DNA of 64,000 nucleotides, from positions 143 through 64,142 of the forward strand of contig NZ_KB903782.1 in NCBI RefSeq assembly GCF_000379845.1, given 5' to 3'. Source of the DNA: Moraxella boevrei DSM 14165. GTDB lineage: Bacteria; Pseudomonadota; Gammaproteobacteria; Pseudomonadales; Moraxellaceae. Of this stretch, positions 38,550 through 46,964 are shown piece after piece. Each line of letters begins with the position of its first letter. Positions within the stretch are counted from its first letter, which is position 1. The translations under genes and the position numbers were made by a program. The notes below the pieces were generated by a model. That model was not told where the DNA came from, made no database searches, and saw nothing but the letters and a program-made list of their open reading frames with translations.

Positions 38550-39425
38550 ATGGATACTATCAAAGCCACCATGCAAAACAAAAATGCTCTGAATGAAAAT
38601 GGCGATAATTTACGTACGGTGTTTTATGTGTCTGACGGCACGGCAATTACCTCCGAGACCATTGGACGCTCAATGTTAACCCGTTTTCCCAACGTGCCAT
38701 TTCAGGTGTACGTTATTCCGTACGTGGACAGCATGGAAAAAGCCGACAATGCGGTCGAACACATTAACCAAGCCTACCAAAAAGATGGGGTAAAGCCATT
38801 GGTATTTGACACGATTGTTGATGATAAAATCCGTGAACGCATTAACCAAGCCGAAGCGTTTAATTTGGATATTTATGAAGGTTTAATCGGTAAAATTTCT
38901 GATGAATTAGGTGTATCCCCTGCTCCACATACGGTAAATGCTCACGGTGATGTAGACTCAGAAATTTATAAAGAGCGGATTGACGCAGTACATTTTGCCC
39001 TTGATAATGATGACGGGGCAAGAACCAACCATTACTCGGTGGCGGACATTATTTTGATTGGGGTATCACGTTCGGGCAAAACGCCGACATCGCTATATTT
39101 GGCGTTACAATTTGGTATTCGGGCCGCAAACTATCCGTTAACCGAAGATGACTTATACGAAAACACGTTACCAAAAGCCCTGCAACCCTACAAAGACAAG
39201 CTATTTGGCTTGGTGATTGATACCGACCGTTTGGTAAAAATCCGCCAAGAACGCAAAGCAGGCAGTCGCTATGCCAGCTATCACCAATGCCAACAAGAAT
39301 TACAAGCCATTCAAGGCATTTACATTTCGCAAGGCATTCCCAATATTGATGTTTCTACCATGTCCATTGAAGAAATCGCTACCCGTATTTTACAAATGAC
39401 AGGGTTAAAACGCCGTTTTGGTTAA
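38550..39425 (+). CDS. ppsR: PEP synthase regulatory protein (kinase/pyrophosphorylase, DUF299)
   Basis: A 291-residue bifunctional regulator that inactivates PpsA by ADP-dependent threonine phosphorylation and reactivates it by phosphorolysis. Features are VFYVSDGTAITSETIGRSML at the N-terminus, the P-loop GVSRSGKTPTSLYLA, and RAANYPLT. AAGGA lies before the ATG. It is divergently transcribed from ppsA with 194 bp between; TATAAT at 38514-38519 is a candidate -10. Its stop codon overlaps that of the convergent unknown gene, with no terminator between. Confidence 0.95.
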   Translation: MDTIKATMQNKNALNENGDNLRTVFYVSDGTAITSETIGRSMLTRFPNVPFQVYVIPYVDSMEKADNAVEHINQAYQKDGVKPLVFDTIVDDKIRERINQAEAFNLDIYEGLIGKISDELGVSPAPHTVNAHGDVDSEIYKERIDAVHFALDNDDGARTNHYSVADIILIGVSRSGKTPTSLYLALQFGIRAANYPLTEDDLYENTLPKALQPYKDKLFGLVIDTDRLVKIRQERKAGSRYASYHQCQQELQAIQGIYISQGIPNIDVSTMSIEEIATRILQMTGLKRRFG

Positions 39426-40360
39426 GGTTGCTTGAGCGTTTTTAATTGTTTTAACAAAGCATTAATATAGCGGATTTGAGCCATTTTTGCGTCATATTCG
39501 CTCTTGGCATTGCCATTTTTAGCCATTTTTATTTCAATATTGATATAATCAATTCCATAAAAATGGCTAAAATTTGACAACGATTTATCGCTCACTTCAC
39601 CAACATTTTCGGTTACCACGTTAAATTGTTGCGCTGCACACAAATTGTTAACTAGCTGATTTTTATCAAAATTCTTCGTATTACTTTGGGTAAACCAAAA
39701 CAGATTTTTTTGCTCTGCATCATGGCGACAATTTACCGTCATATCGCCCAGCTCTGCCAAATTATTCATGCCAAATCGCCCATAACGGCTATTATTATGC
39801 AATGCCAACACGATACTATCACGATTTAAATTTAATTTTTCTAAAATATATTGTGAAAATAAGTAACTAGATTGTGCTTCTAAGGTTTTGCTATCTTGAT
39901 AACCAAAAATCCGATTGGGGTCAATTTCGGTATTCTTTTGTGAAATTTGGTCAAATAGCCCTCGTTGTTCTGCATTTTCTAGCACCACCATGCGTCCACC
40001 GTGATTCACTAAAGTTTGCAACCCACTGTCAAAACTGGCATCTTCCGAGTCATGTACCACCAAATACCGCAAATTACCGACAGGCGAATGCTCAAACACG
40101 CCAAGCCGATAAGCACGTTCGCCGATTTGAACTTGTTCATAATGGTAAGTTACCGAATTTTTATTGACAAAATCCAAATGACTGCGTTGTAACAAATCTT
40201 TATCGAGCTTTTTAGTAACTAATTGATAATTTGGTATATTTTCACTGATTAATGCAAAACTTGCCTTTGTCCACAAACAAGATGAAAAAATCGCAACATA
40301 CAATATCAAATAAAATGATGGATAAAAAGCTTTCTTTGACATATTTTTTGACATAAACAT
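39422..40360 (-). CDS. Unrecognised exported protein with HxxE...H pattern
   Basis: A 312-residue protein not assigned to a family with confidence. An N-terminal hydrophobic segment (FYLILYVAIFSSCLW...KASFA) looks like a signal peptide with cleavage near residue 36. The core has VVHDSEDASF (His103, Glu106), GGRMVVLENAEQRGLF, EIDPNRIFG, and IVLALHNNS (His188). HxxE plus a distal His and the DPNRIF block recall zinc amidase or carboxypeptidase-like hydrolases, but this is inference. No strong ribosome site precedes any of the ATGs (40360, 40354, 40342). Its stop overlaps the ppsR stop by 3 bp. Confidence 0.6.
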   Translation of the reverse strand: MFMSKNMSKKAFYPSFYLILYVAIFSSCLWTKASFALISENIPNYQLVTKKLDKDLLQRSHLDFVNKNSVTYHYEQVQIGERAYRLGVFEHSPVGNLRYLVVHDSEDASFDSGLQTLVNHGGRMVVLENAEQRGLFDQISQKNTEIDPNRIFGYQDSKTLEAQSSYLFSQYILEKLNLNRDSIVLALHNNSRYGRFGMNNLAELGDMTVNCRHDAEQKNLFWFTQSNTKNFDKNQLVNNLCAAQQFNVVTENVGEVSDKSLSNFSHFYGIDYINIEIKMAKNGNAKSEYDAKMAQIRYINALLKQLKTLKQP

Positions 40361-40763
40361 TCACAATATTACAGATAAATCGCTAACAGCTTTATATAAA
40401 AAACATAAAAACTTTATAAAAATTGTTCAATTTAACCCAAGTCAATAATTTGGTTAAAAAATAAACAATTTTAAATCAAAAATTTTGCCAAAAATTTGAT
40501 GTTTTTTCTAGGATAATTTTGTAATTTATCGACATTATTTTGGTTTTAAGATTTTTTTGTTACCGTAATTTTTCTGTGTACTTTCTGTAAACTTTCTTCT
40601 ACCGATCTTGTTAACATTGTAATATTTGTTAACATTTTAAGCCAAAAAGATATCCAAATTTTAAAATATTTCCTGTTATCATAGCCACACTTTTATCATT
40701 ATGTAACCAAATTGGTTGGTTATGTAACCCAAAAGCCACTTTTGTATATGTTTAATTGATAAA
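40361..40763. other. AT-rich intergenic region, no gene seen
   Basis: About 400 bp of strongly AT-rich DNA between the exported-protein gene and the NlpC/P60 gene. Both promoters are expected here. Short repeats such as TTGTTAACATT (twice near 40610-40635) and ATGTAACC (twice near 40700-40730) are visible. No reading frame has a ribosome site or recognisable product. Confidence 0.5.
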
Positions 40764-40823
40764 TTTTTATGCGTATGTTTTTTAGCAACATTTGCAAAAA
40801 CATAACAAATATACGCATAAAAA
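40764..40823. promoter_or_regulatory. 13-bp inverted repeat just upstream of the NlpC/P60 gene
   Basis: TTTTTATGCGTAT at 40764-40776 is perfectly complementary to 40811-40823, separated by 34 bp, and ends 21 bp before the ATG at 40845. In mRNA it could form a large hairpin over the leader; in DNA it could be a pair of operator half-sites. Confidence 0.45.
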
Positions 40824-40844
40824 CTTGAATATGAGTTTTTAGCC

Positions 40845-41351
40845 ATGAATTTTATCCAAAAAGCTATGGTAACCCTTGTTCCTTGTGTAATGTTTAGCCT
40901 ACCAACCACCGCCACAGCAAATGATGGGGTGGACAATTTGTTAGAAAAAATCACCACGCTACAAAGCCAAACTTCAAACACAGCGGATGGCTTGCTTAGT
41001 AAAGCCAAAACCCTTATCGGTACACCATATCGGTTCGGTGGTACAACACCAAGCGGATTTGATTGCAGTGGCTTTATGCAATATGTGTTCAAAAATGCAG
41101 GTATCAGCCTACCACGCACTTCTCGTGATATGGCAACAGTGGGCAAACAAGTTAGCCGTGATGCGTTACAAGTAGGCGATATGGTGTTTTTTGCCCATAG
41201 CGGCAGCCGTATCAGTCATGTGGGTATGTATGTGGGCGATGGCAAATTTATCCATTCACCCTCAACAGGCAAAACTGTAGAAATCACTAGCTTAAATTCA
41301 AAATATTGGGCAGGACGTTATATCACTGCTCGCCGTGTATTAAATGGTTAA
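40845..41351 (+). CDS. NlpC/P60 family cell-wall hydrolase
   Basis: A 168-residue exported endopeptidase. Signal peptide ends near TTATA/AND. After a short helical segment comes the NlpC/P60 domain: IGTPYRFGGTTPSGFDCSGF with nucleophile Cys74, GDMVFF, His125 in RISHVGMYVGDG, and the third polar residue His137 in KFIHS. It likely cleaves peptidoglycan stem peptides (gamma-D-Glu-DAP type) as in MepS/Spr. No strong Shine-Dalgarno sequence is visible. A perfect terminator follows. Confidence 0.9.
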   Translation: MNFIQKAMVTLVPCVMFSLPTTATANDGVDNLLEKITTLQSQTSNTADGLLSKAKTLIGTPYRFGGTTPSGFDCSGFMQYVFKNAGISLPRTSRDMATVGKQVSRDALQVGDMVFFAHSGSRISHVGMYVGDGKFIHSPSTGKTVEITSLNSKYWAGRYITARRVLNG

Positions 41352-41375
41352 TTTTTAACAAGTTGTATCAGTGTT

Positions 41376-41400
41376 AAAGCAGACTTTTGTCTGCTTTTTT
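41376..41400 (+). terminator. Terminator after the NlpC/P60 gene
   Basis: Perfect 9-bp stem AAAGCAGAC/GTCTGCTTT with a 4-nt T loop and a following run of T. Confidence 0.9.
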
Positions 41401-41496
41401 CATGCGTTTATCTTTTAAAGGGTCATTTATGGGTGTATTTTTACTAAAAAATGATTATAATTTGACGTTAAAATTTTTTAATAATTCTGTTACATC

Positions 41497-42864
41497 ATGT
41501 CAAACTTAGCCAGTCAAACACACCTTAGCTATTCCGATACTACTACTACGCCTTTAGGGTTTTGGCGACGTTTGGCAACGGTGTTTAATTTATTACCTAA
41601 TAAATATCAAGTCGGCCAATACAATCTAAAAGCTACCGAAACGGATAAGTTTATCTTATTTATCTTGTTAACCATGCTTGAATTAGCATTACACGGCAGT
41701 TGGTATGCGTTTATGCTATCGTCTGAGCGTCTAAATATTGCAGGCGTTGGCAATGTGGTGGAGGATGACGTGATGTTATCGCTCGCCATGTTCGCATTAG
41801 CTTTGTTTAGCTTATCAATTTTGGCGATTGCAGGTGTGTTAAATATCCCTGAAAATACGGCTCGTTGGTTTTGGGTGCAAGGCTCATATGTGCTGATGTA
41901 CCTATTTTATGGACTATTATTTACCTTAGCAATTGGGGAAAATACCAGCGCAGTCGGCATTATGTTTTTGGGCAGTATGGTGCTTGGGCTGTTTTTGTTG
42001 CGTTGGCGGTTTATTTTGACCGCCTATCTGTTATGCGTGGCGGTATTGCTGTTTTTTTTGATTAATCAACATTTTCAATATTTTCACGCTGTACCAAGTT
42101 TTTATCCAGCAGATAATCTCTATGGCACGCAAATTTGGCAGTTAAGCTATTTGTATCTTGCGGTACCAAAAGTAACCTTAACCGTGTTAGCAGTCGCCCA
42201 AGTATTGCGAGTTTTAGAAAAACAAGAGCAATCCATTTATCATCTCTCGGAAATAGATGCGTTAACAGGAGCATACAACCGCAGAAGTGTATATGCGTTT
42301 TTTAATCATCTGTGGACATACCGAGATTGGCAAGCGGTGAGTGTGATTTACTTTGATTTGGATAAATTTAAAAATGTGAATGACACTTATGGGCATCCCA
42401 TTGGCGATAAAGTACTTATCCATGCGGTGCAAGCAGTCAAGCCGATTTTGCCAAAAAGAGCAGTATTAGGACGGCTCGGCGGTGAAGAGTTTGTGGTCAT
42501 TTTGCCCAATAGTGAACAACACGAAACCCAAGTTTTTGCCGAAAAAATCCGCCATGCGATTGCTAACAATCCTGTTAAGTTAACTGATAACGCCCATGTG
42601 AAAGCCAATCAAGGACAACATGAGCTTGTAGTAACGGCAAGCCTTGGCGTTGGCTCAATGTATCGGCTCGGCGAAAGCGTTGATAATCCGCAAAAACCGC
42701 ATTTTTTGAGCTATTTACGCCAACAAACATCACCAAGTTTAGAATTACCCATGGCATTTGAAAAGCTGATTAACCGTGCTGATGATGCCATGTACCAAGC
42801 CAAAACCACAGGGCGCAACCGTGTCATGTTAGCAAAACCGATGCGGTTTCAAGACCATATTTAA
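41497..42864 (+). CDS. Membrane-bound GGDEF diguanylate cyclase
   Basis: A 455-residue inner membrane protein. Six or so hydrophobic segments in the first 240 residues form an uncharacterised sensor region. The GGDEF domain follows: DALTGAYNRRS, IYFDLDKFKNVNDTYGHPIGD, and the active-site GGEEF at residues 328-332. It should make cyclic di-GMP from two GTP. The inhibitory RxxD site expected five residues before GGEEF is absent. No Shine-Dalgarno sequence precedes the ATG. C-terminal DDAMYQAKTTGRNRV is standard. Confidence 0.9.
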   Translation: MSNLASQTHLSYSDTTTTPLGFWRRLATVFNLLPNKYQVGQYNLKATETDKFILFILLTMLELALHGSWYAFMLSSERLNIAGVGNVVEDDVMLSLAMFALALFSLSILAIAGVLNIPENTARWFWVQGSYVLMYLFYGLLFTLAIGENTSAVGIMFLGSMVLGLFLLRWRFILTAYLLCVAVLLFFLINQHFQYFHAVPSFYPADNLYGTQIWQLSYLYLAVPKVTLTVLAVAQVLRVLEKQEQSIYHLSEIDALTGAYNRRSVYAFFNHLWTYRDWQAVSVIYFDLDKFKNVNDTYGHPIGDKVLIHAVQAVKPILPKRAVLGRLGGEEFVVILPNSEQHETQVFAEKIRHAIANNPVKLTDNAHVKANQGQHELVVTASLGVGSMYRLGESVDNPQKPHFLSYLRQQTSPSLELPMAFEKLINRADDAMYQAKTTGRNRVMLAKPMRFQDHI

Positions 42865-43046
42865 AATCATGCTTTAAACTCATTCTTAAATATCGCTAAT
42901 TATTTTCTTTTTATAAATTTTTATAACTAATTTTTATTATTTGTATAAAAATTATTCCTATTCTTCTGCTTTTCTAATTCATTCCAATAATTTATATTAT
43001 ACACATAAATCCTAACTTTTTATAATTTCAGATGATTGGAAGCAAC

Positions 43047-44366
43047 ATGACCCAAACTATCCCTTTACGCAATGACCCCAAAAAAGTCGCGATGGCATCG
43101 ATGATTGGCACTGCTATCGAGTTTTATGACTATTATATCTATGCTGCCGCTGCGGTTTTGGTATTTAATACTCAGTTTTTTGATAAATCTGACCCTGCTG
43201 CCGCTACCCTATTTTCGCTATCGACTTTGGCGTTGGCGTTTATCGCTCGCCCTGTCGGTTCGGCGTTGTTTGGGCATTTTGGTGATAAATTAGGACGCAA
43301 AAAAACCTTAGTTGCGTCACTTTTGACCATGGGCTTATCCACCGTTGCCATTGGAATTTTGCCAACTTATGCCCAGATTGGCGTAGTAGCTCCCCTACTT
43401 TTGTGTATTTTACGCATCGGTCAAGGCATCGGACTTGGTGGTGAATGGGGCGGTGCGGCGTTGGTCGCTACCGAAAACGCTCCTGAAGGCAAACGTGCGT
43501 GGTATGGTACGTTTCCACAACTTGGTGCACCAATTGGGCTATTTTTAGCAAATGCCGTATTCTTTGTATTAAGTTATTTGCTTGGCAAGGATGCGTTGGT
43601 GGAATGGGCATGGCGGATTCCATTTTTAATTTCAATGATACTTGTTGGGGTGGGACTGTATGTGCGTATGACTTTGCACGAAAGCCATGTGTACCGCACC
43701 GCCGAAGCCGAAGGTAAAAAGGTCAATGCTCCTGTGTTCAAGGTTTTAACTGAATATTGGCGACCGATTTTGCAAGGGACGTTCGTCATGGCAGCGACCT
43801 ATGTGCTATTTTATATCATGACCGCCTTTGTGCAAGTGTATTCAAAAAGCCCTGCGAAACTTTCCCCAGACGGACACCCGATGGGGCTTGGTATTGAACC
43901 GAATACATTTACAGGATTTTTGTTGTTAAGTGCGATTGTGTTTGGTTTATTCACGAGCGTGTCTGGCATCATCGCTGATAAAATCGGTCGCAAAAAATGG
44001 CTAACCTTTGTTACCATCGGCATCATGATTTTTGGCTTATGCTTGCCATTATTTTTGACAAATGGCACGCCAGTGAGCGTGTTGGCGTTCTTGGTGGTTG
44101 GGATGGCGTTTATGGGTATGACTTTTGGTCCGATGGCGGCGTTACTGCCTGAATTATTCCCAACAGAAGTTCGCTATTCTGGTGCGTCATTATCCTACAA
44201 TTTAGCGGCAATTGTCGGTGCATCGATTGCAACTTTAGTCGCTATTGAGATTAACAATCGTTTTGGCATGATGGGCGTGGGCATTTATATGTTTGCCAAT
44301 GCAATTTTGTCGCTGTTTGCGTTGATGACAATGAAAGAAACCAAAAATATTGATTTAACCGCTTAG
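43047..44366 (+). CDS. Metabolite:H+ symporter (MHS) family MFS transporter
   Basis: A 439-residue inner membrane protein with 12 hydrophobic segments. MHS-type hallmarks: ASMIGTAIEFYDYYIYAAAA in TM1, the loop GHFGDKLGRKKTL after TM2, LRIGQGIGLGGEWGGAALVATENAP, and RIPFLISMILVGVGLYVR. Substrates of this family include shikimate, proline/betaine, alpha-ketoglutarate and citrate; the exact one cannot be told. The ATG at 43047 (GGA six bases upstream) is preferred over 43032, which lacks a ribosome site. Confidence 0.85.
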   Translation: MTQTIPLRNDPKKVAMASMIGTAIEFYDYYIYAAAAVLVFNTQFFDKSDPAAATLFSLSTLALAFIARPVGSALFGHFGDKLGRKKTLVASLLTMGLSTVAIGILPTYAQIGVVAPLLLCILRIGQGIGLGGEWGGAALVATENAPEGKRAWYGTFPQLGAPIGLFLANAVFFVLSYLLGKDALVEWAWRIPFLISMILVGVGLYVRMTLHESHVYRTAEAEGKKVNAPVFKVLTEYWRPILQGTFVMAATYVLFYIMTAFVQVYSKSPAKLSPDGHPMGLGIEPNTFTGFLLLSAIVFGLFTSVSGIIADKIGRKKWLTFVTIGIMIFGLCLPLFLTNGTPVSVLAFLVVGMAFMGMTFGPMAALLPELFPTEVRYSGASLSYNLAAIVGASIATLVAIEINNRFGMMGVGIYMFANAILSLFALMTMKETKNIDLTA

Positions 44367-44391
44367 GCTATTTTTAAAATTTATTATCACC

Positions 44392-44427
44392 AACCGCCAA
44401 TCTTATCAAAAGTTTGGTGGTTTTTTG
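44392..44427 (+). terminator. Terminator after the MHS transporter
   Basis: AACCGCCAA (44392-44400) pairs with TTGGTGGTT (44414-44422, one G-U pair) and is followed by a T run. Confidence 0.75.
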
Positions 44428-44514
44428 TTAAAACTTTGTCAAAAATTTGCGAGTTGATGAAAAACTGCTAAAATATCGCCTTTGATACAACTAAGCTTTT
44501 AACAAAAATAAAAA

Positions 44515-44697
44515 ATGATACCAAACCCAAATCCCCACCCGATCCGCTGTGCATGGTGCATTACCAAGCCACCATTTGACACGCTCTATCAGCATTATCA
44601 CGATACCGAATGGGGCAAGCCGAGTTTTGACGACCGTTATTTATTTGCAATGCGGTGTCTTGAAGGGATTCAAGCGGGGCTAATAACTGTTTATTGA
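44515..44697 (+). pseudogene. tag: DNA-3-methyladenine glycosylase I, N-terminal fragment
   Basis: The first ~55 codons match Tag: RCAWCITKPPFDTLYQHYHDTEWGKPSFDDRYLFAMRCLEGIQAGL, including the zinc-ligand Cys and the active-site Glu/Trp region. The frame then breaks just where the family reads QAGLSWITVL and ends at a TGA after ITVY. The intact enzyme is about 190 residues, so roughly 130 are missing. The break coincides with the left edge of the IS607-like remnant. The 3' part of tag is not found in the window. Base-excision repair by this enzyme is therefore lost at this locus. Confidence 0.85.
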
Positions 44698-45357
44698 AAT
44701 CTACCTAAATCTATGCAATAATACCTATTATAAACAGATTAATAACTATCAATCAAGCATCCGAACAGTTAGGCGTTTCTATCTCAACCTTACGCAGATG
44801 GGATGAAACAGGCGTGCTTGTGGCAGAACGCACCCCAAAAGGGCATAGACGTTACGACATCAGCAGAATCAATCCTAACTTACTACACGGCATAGGTGAT
44901 AAAGACCGTAGAACCATTGCTTATACTCGTGTATCAAGCCACGACCAAAAAGAAGACCTACACCGTCAAATCCAAGTCTTAGAAATGTACTGTGCCAAAC
45001 AAGGTTGGACGTATGAAATCATTAACGACTTAGGCAGTGGCATGAACTACCACAAAAAAGGATTAAAACAATTACTTGACGGCATACTTGAAAATCAAAT
45101 AGGGCGACTGGTGCTTACCCACAAAGACCGCTTATTACGCTTTGGAGCAGAACTTGTCTTCGCCCTATGTGAAGCAAGAAACGTGGAAATCATCATTATC
45201 AATCAAGGCAAAAACCTATCTTTTGAAGAAGAACTCGCCCAAGACGTACTCGAAATTATCACCGTATTTTCGGCACGGTTTTATGGCTCACGCAGTAAAA
45301 AGAATAAAAAACTACTCGAAGCCGTTAAAGAGGTTTTAGAATGACTGTAGTGGTCAA
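44686..45357 (+). mobile_element. IS607-family remnant (tnpA present, tnpB lost)
   Basis: Begins at the point where tag homology ends and contains a MerR-HTH/serine-recombinase transposase. The tnpB gene that normally overlaps the 3' end of tnpA is reduced to a few codons (ATGACTGTAGTGG..., stop after eight codons). The right boundary is near 45357, before the convergent VgrG-fragment gene. The bases 45346-45370 (TGTAGTGGTCAAGTTTAATT...) look like a possible end of another insertion sequence; this is uncertain. Confidence 0.7.
44739..45344 (+). CDS. tnpA: IS607-family serine recombinase TnpA, start codon unclear
   Basis: The frame encodes an N-terminal MerR-like helix-turn-helix (ITINQASEQLGVSISTLRRWDE) followed by a small serine-recombinase domain: TIAYTRVSSHDQKEDLHRQ with the catalytic Ser, GLKQLLDGILENQIGRLVLTHKDRLLRFG, and VLEIITVFSARFYGSRSKKNKK. 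Homology begins at 44739, where the codon is TTA; the in-frame stop is at 44706 and there is no ATG, GTG or TTG between it and 44814 (GTG), which would delete the DNA-binding helix. So the gene has probably lost its start or uses an unusual codon (ATT at 44727). The recombinase may be inactive. Confidence 0.7.
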   Translation, partial: LITINQASEQLGVSISTLRRWDETGVLVAERTPKGHRRYDISRINPNLLHGIGDKDRRTIAYTRVSSHDQKEDLHRQIQVLEMYCAKQGWTYEIINDLGSGMNYHKKGLKQLLDGILENQIGRLVLTHKDRLLRFGAELVFALCEARNVEIIIINQGKNLSFEEELAQDVLEIITVFSARFYGSRSKKNKKLLEAVKEVLE

Positions 45358-45363
45358 GTTTAA

Positions 45364-45660
45364 TTAGACAGCTTTAATTTGTTTGGTTTCACCTTTGTCA
45401 TCTGTTTGAAACTCTTGAATAGCTCCATCTTCTCTTTTTACCCAAAGTCTCTGATTTGTTATTTTACTTTGTGTACTTTTTTCGGTTAAAATAAATCCTT
45501 CTCCAAAATCACCTAATTGGATAATCGGTAACTTAGGAATATTAATATTAACACTGCCACCTTCTTTAAAAATATGTTTATCTGCTTTCACCTCAAATTT
45601 ATTTTCAGTAGTAATAAAAATCCCTTCAGGGGTTATTTTTAACTCTGTACCAGCAACCAT
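45364..45660 (-). CDS. Small protein resembling the C-terminal end of a type VI VgrG (DUF2345 plus extension)
   Basis: A 98-residue protein with its own strong ribosome site (GAGGAGAAG) and ATG. ITPEGIFITTENKFEVKADKHIFKEGG resembles the end of the VgrG DUF2345 beta-helix. DGAIQEFQTDDKGETKQI resembles the DGxxxxGxTDxxGxT block of the short domain following it, in which FILTEKSTQSKITNQRLWVK fits the first strands. The N-terminal gp27/gp5 parts are missing and no other T6SS gene is present. It may be a remnant of a vgrG recruited as an independent gene, or a T6SS effector-adaptor fragment. The 200-bp leader on its right is very AT-rich with no other gene. Confidence 0.5.
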   Translation of the reverse strand: MVAGTELKITPEGIFITTENKFEVKADKHIFKEGGSVNINIPKLPIIQLGDFGEGFILTEKSTQSKITNQRLWVKREDGAIQEFQTDDKGETKQIKAV

Positions 45661-45861
45661 TTTCTTCTCCTCAAAAACAACCTATATATTTTTTAATTAA
45701 GATATAAATAACACATTATCTATAAATATAAAACTGTCAAAATAGAATTAAAAATCTTAACCAAACCAATCTTCTATGTATCCTATCACAAGACATTTAT
45801 AATAAAATAGCACATTTCCCCCAACCAACAATCACTTTTTCAACCGTTTGTTTTGCCAAAC

Positions 45862-46781
45862 CTACTGCCCAATCATCATCAAAATCCCCGCCCAAATCAA
45901 CCCAAAACTCAGCATTTTTTCTGTACTCACCACTTCATTTAATACCACAATAGACAGCACAAACATCAACGCAGGCTCAAGATAACTGAGCATCCCGAAC
46001 AAATTCACAGGCAACAGCGAACTCGCCTGCAAATTACTCTGCATCGCCACCGCACTAATCACCCCAAGCCCTACAACCAACGCCACCATAGACAATGAGC
46101 CACTCATCACCGCAAAACTATCGCCTTGCCAGCACAACACCGCCAACGCAATCGGAGCAATTATCGTCAAATCCACAAATAAACCCAACAACGCAGGCAC
46201 GCCCTGCCAACGACGAACGGTATAATAAATCGGATAAGTTAAACAAACCCACGCGGTCGCCCACGACACTGAACCTGCCAAATACACCTGCAACACCACC
46301 CCTCGCACTGCTAGAACAATCGCTATGCTTTTTAGGCGGTTTAACCGTTCACCGAATACGATAAGCCCGCCACAACCATCGCAAGCGGGAATAAAAAATA
46401 ACCAATCGCTACATTCACCGCCTGCCCATTCACAGGTGCCCACATAAATAACCACAACTGACTTGCCAAAATCGGCGTGGGCAACACCAACAGCAACTTT
46501 TGTTTTAACGTGGTCAAACCTTGCCAAAATCGGCGTAATTTGGCAAAACTACCGCTCATCAGCATAATTGCGAGCAGACCAAACCACATCGCTACCATTC
46601 GCCACAAAAACACCTGCGTGCCTGTCAACGGCAATAGCCAATGACTGTACAGATACAGCACCACAAACAGCACATTGGACAACAATGCTAACGTAATACC
46701 TGATAAAATTTTGTTATTTTGCAAAAGATTGGTAAAGCTCGCGGTTGGGTTAAGTTTGGGTTGAGCGGTTAAATTTTGCAT
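45862..46781 (-). pseudogene. rarD: RarD/EamA-type transporter, frameshifted
   Basis: Two overlapping frames together give a full-length RarD-like protein of about 305 residues. The first (from ATG 46781) reads ...GYFLFPLAMVVAGL and then goes out of frame at about 46350-46355, stopping soon after. The second continues exactly with IVFGERLNRLKSIA, matching the family consensus GYFxNPLxxxxxGxxFLxERL. A single-base deletion within the GGGCTTATCG stretch explains it. About ten hydrophobic segments are split 4 + 6. It is either a true pseudogene or a sequencing error. The divergent neighbour is an Lrp-family regulator. Confidence 0.8.
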
Positions 46782-46964
46782 ATCAATGGTGACCCACAAT
46801 CCGTTTTTTCAAATCATTTTTCAAAAAATATTGCGATATTATAAAAGGTTTTTTTGAAAAAATATTTCATTTTTTAACAAATTATGCTAAATTAGCACAT
46901 TCTTTTTTTATAAAAAAATGCTTTTTTTGCACAAAGTGATTTTAAGCTCTATGATAGGTCTGTT

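Noticed and set aside
40679-41146. Minus-strand frame overlapping the NlpC/P60 gene and its leader
   Set aside because: Covers a clear signal peptide and catalytic Cys on the other strand; no independent evidence.
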